Assembly: GCA_036426205.1 (NCBI GenBank)
Contig: CM071568.1
Span: 214,377,245-214,441,244 of the forward strand
Origin: Ascaphus truei
Lineage: Eukaryota > Chordata > Amphibia > Anura > Ascaphidae
Reading direction: 5' to 3'
Length of the DNA stretch: 64,000 nucleotides
Part shown: positions 57,301-64,000 of the stretch, piece by piece
Numbering within the stretch: position 1 is the stretch's first letter
Layout of the letters: the number at the start of each line of letters is the position of its first letter
Translations under genes and position numbers: made by a program
Notes under the pieces: model-generated
The model's input: only the letters and a program-made list of their open reading frames with translations
Told to the model about the DNA's origin: nothing
Databases searched by the model: none

Positions 57301-58150
57301 GAATAAGTGCTGTGTATGGCAATGCTTGGCCACAATGGGTGGTAGGAGTGGCTGAGTGTGGGACAGTAACCATGAGTGAAGGCTGTTGGGATGCTTAACT
57401 TGTGGGGTGAATTTGGAGGTTAGTCAGTATTAAATCAGAAGGTTAACACCATTTAAAAGTGAAGAGATGACAAGCAGCATGGGTGATATCGGGTGTGTGT
57501 CTTGGTTCGGGCTTAGGGTAGAACCCCAGTAGCAGGAAGGAGTAGATAGAGGGTGTGAATAGAGGATTTGTGTGGGTGCTTTTTATTGAGGGGTAAAGAA
57601 GTTGTTGGGAGAGAGGTGTATAAATAATGGTGCACTGGGGAGTGGGGAAATTGGAGAGAACAGAGATGTTCACAAAGTAGTGAGGAAACAGTAGCAAAAA
57701 AAGCAATAGGGAGGGCATGGTGAGATGCAGGAGGACACAGTCCAGGTATTGGAGTATAGGAAGAGTACAAAGAATAATAGCATTTAGAAAATAAAGTTTT
57801 CACAGCTGCAGAGTTGTTGTTGTGCAGAGTCCAGATCTTCCTCCAATCTTCACCTCCAATTTCAACTCCAAAATTAACTCCAGACACTTTCAATGTTACA
57901 CTTTAAAATTTTAAACAGCCATATGGCTCACAGCCAAAAGAGACTGCCTTATATAGTTAAACACATTCAATTGACTAACAATTAAGGGAGGGGTCTGCCT
58001 ATTCAGCTCATACAAGGTAGATGTTAATTTGATTAAAGTTCCTTCAGTTGTTAGATAGAAATCAGACCAGTCATACCTGTTTGAAGAGATCAGAATATTA
58101 GTCCAGATATTCAGAATGCATCCATGATTAAAGATTAATTAATATCTTAT
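57301..58150. other. Nothing recognised
   Basis: Unique-looking sequence; short frames without domain character. Confidence 0.5.
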
Positions 58151-58154
58151 ATTA

Positions 58155-58182
58155 ATTATATATATATATATATATATATAAT
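58155..58182. repeat. (TA)n microsatellite
   Basis: About 14 TA units. Confidence 0.95.
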
Positions 58183-58272
58183 ATCTTTGCTCATGGCAAC
58201 TACAAAAGGAGAAAGGTTGGGTTTAATCCATGTAAGATTTGTTTGCCCTGACCCAGAAACATACCAGCAACA

Positions 58273-58638
58273 GCTTACAATACCGGTCCGACCATCAGTG
58301 AAAACCTGTTGAACCACAATCCTTGCTAATTGGCCCCGCCAGATTACCAGCAAGATTTCCAGCCTGATTTCAGCAATGTACGACAAGCATTGGCTTACAA
58401 TAATGGTCCGACTGTCTGTGAAAACCTGTTGAACCACAATCCTTGCTACATGGCCCCACCATATTACCGGCAAGATTTTCAGCCTGATTCCCAACATTAT
58501 TATCAGCTTCAGCAGCTTCCATCTCTTCAGCAGGCACCTGTCAACAATAATGTAGACTACAGGAGTGACCCCAGCTTGTACGCACAATACACCTCTAACA
58601 TTGGCTCATCTCCACACATTTGGCACAGTTTACAATGA
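58273..58638 (+). pseudogene. Unrecognised Tyr/Gln/Pro-rich reading frame with duplicated 40-codon unit
   Basis: Two adjacent 120-bp units (from 58273 and 58393) each encode a version of AYNxGPTxxENLLNHNPC followed by APPxYxQDFQPD. The first unit has TAA at 58327-58329 where the second has TAC (Tyr). The frame then runs through QHYYQLQQLPSLQQAP and ends at TGA 58636-58638 after IGSSPHIWHSLQ. The composition suggests a disordered activation-type region or a last exon. Upstream exons were not found. I do not recognise a family. Confidence 0.4.
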
Positions 58639-58743
58639 AGGTAAATACTGAAGGATGTACTACAGTATACTGTATCACACTATAGAGTATCGGATTAGAA
58701 ATATTCCAGTATTACAGGGAGATTGCCCCAGATTTTCCATGGC

Positions 58744-59575
58744 AAGTGTGTTACGCCGGTGTTGCCCGCAGACCAGACCCGTCCCCGGTGCTGAAGGGGT
58801 TAGTAAGGATACACGCACCCGCAGCAAAAGGAGCGCGCACGGAGTGTGGAGTAAAGCATTGCCAGGCCTGAGATAGGTAACGTAGACAATACTTGCCGGT
58901 ACAGTGTATTAGAGTAGAATCGTGGAAGCCTTACCGAGGTCAGGGAGCAGAGAGAGGAGAAGCATTGGGGTCCAAGCCGTGATCGAGGGGTGCCAGAGAA
59001 TACGAAGTCCGAGGAGAGCCGAGGTTGAGAGCCAAAGGGGGTAGTCGTACGAGCCGTGTCAGAATCTTTGGAATCACTGAGAGAATAGCACATTAGCTCC
59101 ATGCAGAAAGTATGTCGAGCGATGAGTGAGGGCTCAGAGATGCCTGGTAAGGTATGAGAGACCAATCAGGGGTAGGGGGTGGAATAGGAGGACTGCAGGA
59201 AGCTCCTCAGGATAGGTGCAGCTGAAGGTGCATAGGTGAGCACTATAGAACTCAGGAAGTGTCTGTGCGGTGTAGGGAGGTGGAGACTCACAGCAGGAGT
59301 GGAGGATAAGGGATGGGTGCAGGCGCGTGCACTGTAAGCAGGGCTCGTGCCGGCCCGTGCCGGAGGGAGGCACATGCGTGCGCGGGACGGAAGGACCGCC
59401 TCTCCCGCCAAAAAGGAGCAGGAGCGGCGGAGTGTCCGAGGGAGGCGGGACCACGGCGACGGCCAAGGTGACGGCCCACGGGAGTGGCTGCTGGTAGGGG
59501 GAAGTTTCACTGTGCGCCCTGGGTAGTCAGAGGGTTGCACGGACGGTCCAGAGGCACCGGTATCCTAACAAAGTG
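58744..59575. repeat. Solo LTR, gypsy-like, with 5-bp target duplication
   Basis: The LTR (58749-59570, 822 bp) starts TGTTACGCCGG and ends GGTATCCTAACA, so TGTTA/TAACA are inverted ends. AAGTG flanks it exactly on both sides (58744-58748, 59571-59575), the 5-bp duplication typical of gypsy-type integrases. It is GC-rich and carries no coding. The internal region was presumably lost by LTR-LTR recombination. Confidence 0.85.
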
Positions 59576-60720
59576 TTCGGATACTCGTGGCTGCATCTGT
59601 AATAGCACTTTTTTTTCAGAAAAGAAACATCGAGCATCAAAAGATACTGCAAGGAGAAAGTTCGATGGAACTCTAATATCGCTTTTTTAAAATATTGGTT
59701 TTTTACTTTTTTACAGTCAGTATTACAAACTTCACGTTTTTTAAACTTTGCCACGCTATTCTTTTGGACAAAACACTATAATAGTAAGCTTTATACAAAA
59801 CCTTATACAGTATGATGCTATGTTTTCATATTCAATTCATTTTTACATTGTTATCATCACAACTGTTTTATTTTATCAGTGATGTTGCATTTTGCAGTAT
59901 AATTACAGTAGACTTGCATGTGTAATTAATTCTGCTAAGAAACCTCAAAAATAAATATTAATAGCTGTTATTCTATATTTATTATTATATATTATTCAAT
60001 ACTTTCAACTTTTGCTAGGCTTGCAAAATGTTTATGGAAATATCTCAGACACACACCCATGGTATTTACTGTATGTACTGCAGTGAACCTTTATTGTAAA
60101 ACTGTTTAAATGATGTCTTTGAACTACAGTGTATTATCCTGCACAACTGAAATGGCAAAGTTGCACCTTCCCCCCTCACAAGCATAGCAGAAAGGCATTC
60201 AACTGCTTATCGACACCTCCCCCAGAGCGTTACAGAACATTCACACATTCTCATTCTTTTTCAGGCTAAATTGCATTCTGTAGTCATTGAGAGAGTGGGG
60301 GATGAGGACAAACTATTGTCTGTTATTATGCACCTCCCCCAGAGTGATTCATTATTTCTCAAGCTTTGATTTTTGCCCGTTGAACATAAGTACTGTAGAG
60401 TCCTGTGACCAGTTTCACACGCATGTGCACGGCTGATAAGTCCTTCATTGGGACTGCCAATGTGAATTTCAACTCTGAAACAATAAATAAAAAGTCATAC
60501 CTTTTTTCCCCTTTTTTTCTCAATAAGGGCTTAATAAATGAGTGATTTTAAAAAGTCATTATGTGAATTCATTATGTGAATCATGTTTTTAATATTTTAT
60601 CAATTTTTACATTCTTAAAACACTTACTTTTATTTTCATTGTATACTGTACATGTATGATGAGGTGGCATTCTCTAATTTTTTTTGGGGGGGGTTATACT
60701 ATTGAAAACATTTACTTTTT
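59576..60720. other. AT-rich stretch, nothing recognised
   Basis: No coding supported. Confidence 0.5.
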
Positions 60721-60729
60721 GCTGCCAGA

Positions 60730-61074
60730 AGCATAACCGCTCCAGCACCCAGGATTGGATGTATAATGCTCCCAGACATCTTGTTGAGAGAACTGCCCCA
60801 GAGCGTCCAAGATAAAAACAAGATCAGATGTGGTGGTCTACCTCAGAAATATGGCCAGTTCATCTTTAAACACCACATTAGTTTTGAGCTGTACAGCGAG
60901 TGGACCCAAAATGTCAATTATGAAGGCAATAAATACAAGATGGGTCTTCCTGCAAATTTAAGGAACACAATTGTAGAAGAAGTGTGGCGCTATTTTAATG
61001 TTACCACGCTTCTTATGAGAACCGTGAGAGACAGCAACAATTGCCTTTTGAGGCATACAAGGGCTCTTCCCTGA
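60730..61074 (+). CDS. BEN-domain-like reading frame (exon)
   Basis: The frame is open from before 60740 (possible acceptor CTCCAG at 60743-60748 or CCCAG at 60750-60754) to TGA 61072-61074. The segment ISFELYSEWTQNVNYEGNKY then KMGLPANLRNTIVEEVWRYF fits the N-x-x-G-x(3)-K-x-x-L spacing and following helix of BEN domains, which bind DNA or chromatin proteins. The first Met (60766) is not well placed as an initiator, so this is better read as a terminal exon than a complete gene. The assignment is tentative; a transposon-derived domain is also possible. Confidence 0.4.
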   Translation, partial: SITAPAPRIGCIMLPDILLRELPQSVQDKNKIRCGGLPQKYGQFIFKHHISFELYSEWTQNVNYEGNKYKMGLPANLRNTIVEEVWRYFNVTTLLMRTVRDSNNCLLRHTRALP

Positions 61075-61157
61075 AGATCCATCGACCTGTTGAACAACTG
61101 CTTATAGATATATTTACATTTTGTAAATATAGATGTGCCTCCAATGTTTTTAATCTA

Positions 61158-61174
61158 AAAAAAAAAAAAAAAAA
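61158..61174. repeat. Poly-A run
   Basis: Seventeen A followed by GACAG; could be a retroposon tail or chance. Confidence 0.7.
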
Positions 61175-61921
61175 GACAGTTTATTGTTTTAAATTGTTTA
61201 ATTCTTTAATGCTTTTGGTATAATCATTTTTTACTGCTGCCCCCCCCCCCCTGGTGCAGGAAACACCCCCAGCAATACTGCCAGGTAAAACACAGTACTC
61301 CAATTCATGCATGCCAATTCCCTTCCCCCCAAACCCCCAAAAACCTAATGTAAACCTCTAGTCCTAATGTAAATTGCTGTACCCCATGTCATGCATGCTT
61401 AATCTACTCCAACCCCCCAAAAAGCAGAAGATAATGTATAATAGTGGACTGTACTGGTGTCATGGTATAATATTCTTTTTCTTTTTTACATGTGCATGTC
61501 TGGAGCTGGGCGAAGACAACATACAGGAAATACCCCACCCACCCTTGGTGCAGGAAACGTCCCCAGAAAAACTACCAGTGCTCCACAGTGCTCCAATCCC
61601 CCCCAAACCCTAATGTAAACCTCTAGCAAAACCTAATACTTATTGTTACAGTAGAATGCATCATTTTGTTGGATACAATTTGATTATACAGTAGCTCCTT
61701 TTAGCCGAGGATACACAGTACCATTTTTCCCAATAGAATGCAACATTCTTGTGACAATACTAACTTGAAAGTTTGATACTTAGTATACCATAGCAGCAAT
61801 AATACACACTAGTTGATTAAGCCCTGTATTAGTAGCCAATTAAAATAAATCAGTGACTCTTGGTGTACAGTAGATCATTCTGTAAACTTGATCATATAGA
61901 ATATTGTCTCTTTCTTTCCAG

Positions 61922-61977
61922 ACCCAGATGTCCAAGAAGCAGCAGCCATTATGAAGAAGAAAAAGAAAAGATTGTAA
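61922..61977 (+). CDS. Possible lysine-rich last exon
   Basis: A TTTCTTTCCAG acceptor is followed by an 18-codon frame ending AAAIMKKKKKRL and TAA at 61975-61977, with AATAAA at 62008. A basic tail of this kind could be a nuclear localisation signal. A link to the BEN-like frame upstream is not shown. Confidence 0.3.
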
Positions 61978-62754
61978 TATTCCTTTTTCCTTTATTATCC
62001 TGTACAAATAAAAAAATTCATTCTTTAAATGTACTGTTTGGTGTGTTCATGTTTTTACTGTCTATACACTTACAGTAGTATTATACCTAAATGCAAACAC
62101 AAAATAAAAGTTCCCGGCGCTAAAAATATCCAAGATACCGTGATCCAATTGAAAGTCCCAGATGAAGGTTTCTGATGGATGGTATAAGGAATATAGACAG
62201 GTCCTAGGGTGTTGTTAAATCCCTTAGCGATGTCCGCAGTGATTCTGGGGAAACAGAAGAGATACACACAAATTGCGCAGTATGCAACTACTCTTGACCC
62301 CAATCCGAACCAACGGACATAGAAACCCTACTTACAAGATGATAACTTGTATATTCGAGGGAGAGAATCTGTAACTGTGTCTTTACTTTGCCTCGGTAGT
62401 TCACGGATACCACGTGACCGGCAGCAGTATTTTCTTATTCCATGCAGCAAACAGCACTCACAGGGGACACAAGCAAGGCATGGCCATGCAGGAACAGAGA
62501 GATGACACAAATGGTGTAATACTTACACACTTTAATAAAAAACTTTAAAACACAAATCACCCTCACTTACAATATAAGGGGGATGACAATAAGACTCACG
62601 AATGCCGTCCGCAACTTGTCTACAGCCTGATGCACACTTGAGAGCCCTCCTGAATGGCGTTCTCTGCAACTCCCAAACCGATGATGTCAGCGGTAGGACA
62701 GTGCAGGGCGCTCTCACCGCGTCAGTTGGACTATGGTGGCTGGACCGGCACAAA

Positions 62755-62823
62755 CACTAAGCTCCTCCTCCCTACTTGTTTCGTGACTCTGCGTCACTTC
62801 CTCAGGGGTAGGGGAGCTTAGTG
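62755..62823 (-). ncRNA. Complete minimal type I hammerhead ribozyme
   Basis: Minus strand, 5' to 3': stem I strand CACTAAGCTCC (62823-62813), internal CCTACCC, the exact CTGAGGA box (62805-62799), an extra A, stem II GTGAC-GCAGA-GTCAC, GAAA, a two-pair stem III (A-U, C-G) with loop AA, then the triplet GTA with predicted cleavage between 62773 and 62772, and finally GGGAGGA and GGAGCTTAGTG closing stem I (11 perfect pairs plus partial pairing inside). All core nucleotides are present. Minimal stem III is known for Penelope-associated hammerheads. Confidence 0.85.
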
Positions 62824-63204
62824 GGAGCAGTGTTAAATACCATTTCACAATAGGAAGGTCAACCCACAAAGGGGAGGTCCTGGACTTGATGCTAATAGAT
62901 ATTCGTGTCTAGCAATTAACAGCGATCTGAATCTACTACAAATGGCTGCTGGGATCAATTGCATTATAGTTAACTTGCTGATTATACATACATACATACA
63001 TATTGTCATTACATATAATAACATCTCAATTGTATTGTATCAATTGCATTGAGGTTGATATGCTGATTGCCATACAAACATACATATTATTATTACATAT
63101 AATTAATTCACATCCATATGTATAACACAACACAGATACTAATCTCACAATGATTGAAATTGGATGTAAATAAATAAAAAATGATTAAAAAATGATTAAA
63201 AAAT

Positions 63205-63515
63205 CTACGTATCCTTTAAAAAAGCTGCCAAATCAAAATCAATATTTAAACCTAGGGGAGACAGAGTCCTAAGTGTATAAATCCAGTAACTTTCCCGTCT
63301 GGATACTAGATTTAATCTGTCTCCCCCGCGCCAAGTACCTTTTGGATTGTCAATGCCCATGCAGATCAACCCTTGTGGGTCCTGATTGTGTTTTAATCTG
63401 AAATGATTTGAGACGCTATGGGTCTCGAGGCCCCTCTTTATATTATACACGTGTTCAGCGAATCGTCGCTTGAGGGGCCTTCCAGTACGCCCCACATATT
63501 GCAACCCACATGGGC
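63205..63515 (-). pseudogene. GIY-YIG endonuclease domain of a Penelope-like element
   Basis: Minus-strand frame: [20 protein letters not shown], then [16 protein letters not shown] and LVSRRESYWIYTLRTLSPLG, GLNIDFDLAAFL, stop at 63205-63207. The GLQY...YVG pair, the following Arg residues and the EH block are the nuclease core that nicks target DNA. The domain itself is intact, but the reverse transcriptase that should precede it is gone. The open frame continues to 63582 only because it runs antisense through the gypsy fragment. Confidence 0.85.
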
Positions 63516-64000
63516 CTATAATCTCATTCGTATAAGGGAGGGAGACGAGTGGAAAACAGCGTTTAACACACGTTCTGGACACTATGAATATCTTGTTATG
63601 CCCTTTGGGCTGTGTAACGCCCCGGCCGTGTTTCAGGAATTTATGAACGACATCTTCCGTGACGTATTGGGAACTTTTGTCATTGTCTATCTAGACGACA
63701 TTCTTATTTTTTCTAAAAATCTGGAGGAACACATTCATCATACCAAACTTGTGCTCTCCAGACTTCGTTCTAACCGTCTTTACGCCAAGATGGAGAAGTG
63801 TCTGTTTCACCAGTCTTCCACGGCCTTCCTAGGCTATATCATCTCCAGCCAAGGTTTTTCCATGGACCCAGAGAAGCTGAAGGCAGTTCTCGACTGGCCA
63901 CTCCCTAATTCGCTCAAGGCTGTGCAACATTTTCTTGGCTTTGCCAATTATTACAGGAAGTTTATCAAAAATGTTTCTTCTATTGCTCTTCCCATCACCG
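63515..64000 (+). pseudogene. Ty3/gypsy-type reverse transcriptase fragment, continues past window
   Basis: The plus-strand frame starts within [17 protein letters not shown] (about 63514), continues [30 protein letters not shown] (the YLDD catalytic motif at about 63688-63699), [17 protein letters not shown] and [12 protein letters not shown], and is open to the window end at codon 64000. This is the palm and thumb of gypsy reverse transcriptase, with the start of the linker to RNase H. The fingers and protease are missing upstream because the fragment joins the Penelope-like element at about 63515. It may be intact on the right side, outside the window. Confidence 0.9.

Larger units (their letters stand above)
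62085..63515 (-). mobile_element. Penelope-like element, 3' part, minus strand
   Basis: A GIY-YIG domain frame (63515-63205) is followed downstream on the minus strand by about 430 bp, a complete minimal hammerhead (62755-62823), and about 670 bp more of non-coding sequence to about 62085 (GTTCCCGGCGC near the end). Penelope-like elements encode reverse transcriptase fused to a GIY-YIG endonuclease and carry hammerheads in their terminal repeats. The reverse transcriptase part is missing: the element is cut at about 63515, where a gypsy fragment joins in the opposite sense. Confidence 0.85.

Noticed and set aside
63516..63582. N-terminal extension of the GIY-YIG frame
   Set aside because: These residues are the antisense of gypsy reverse transcriptase beyond the element junction, not part of the Penelope protein.
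1..64000. tRNA and rRNA genes
   Set aside because: No A/B-box cloverleaf or rRNA core was recognised on either strand by eye; a covariance search would be needed to exclude short decayed copies.

Overview
This window reads as non-coding, repeat-dominated vertebrate DNA, most likely from an anuran amphibian; a caecilian or salamander is not excluded. The call rests on the mixture of transposable elements: a long-TIR Tc1 family, a CR1 LINE with an SGNH-esterase ORF1, an L1/Tx1-type LINE, Penelope-like sequence with hammerhead ribozymes, hAT MITEs, gypsy-type sequence, and a Myb/SANT-like multi-exon gene of a kind that recurs in frog genomes. There is no bacterial-style operon structure, and no rRNA, tRNA or CRISPR array was recognised. 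Layout: 1-837 is the 5' part of a Tc1 element (minus). 901-3753 holds two hAT MITEs (one with a perfect 8-bp target duplication) around a large inverted repeat with about 550-bp arms. 4-10 kb is mostly unremarkable AT-rich sequence. 10.1-11.4 kb is a 49-bp minisatellite interrupted by a 948-bp palindromic element. 11.86-13.27 kb is a long hAT relative. 13.3-16.5 kb holds several hammerhead-like cores and a palindrome. 16.93-21.97 kb is an LTR retroelement with two LTRs and a 4-bp target duplication but no pol, carrying an unrecognised acidic/zinc-ribbon reading frame; it sits inside an older hammerhead-bearing element. 22.7-24.8 kb has another hAT copy, a 391-bp TIR MITE and a solo LTR. 27.8-30.3 kb is a CR1 LINE on the minus strand, interrupted by a 360-bp TA-target insertion. 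30.5-31.5 kb is a second Tc1 copy. 32.1-32.7 kb has a palindrome and a mariner-type transposase fragment. 33.24-39.96 kb is a full-length but dead L1/Tx1-type LINE. From 40 to 62 kb there are several gene-like islands between simple repeats: a proline-rich reading frame (40.3-41.3), a divergent forkhead-domain reading frame (43.55-44.19, minus), a spliced Myb/SANT-like gene (48.4-52.8, minus), a reading frame with a duplicated 40-codon unit (58.27-58.64), a solo gypsy-type LTR (58.75-59.57) and a BEN-like reading frame (60.7-61.1). The right edge holds a Penelope-like element (GIY-YIG domain plus a complete hammerhead) fused head-on to a gypsy reverse transcriptase that runs off the window. 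Most coding sequence is transposon-derived and broken. The strongest leads are the pol-less LTR element with its uncharacterised protein, the repeated hammerhead cores (at least ten, often at centres of palindromes), the forkhead-like reading frame that has lost key recognition-helix residues, and several insertions whose target duplications can be read directly from the sequence. All family names come from motif recognition by eye; no database search was run.
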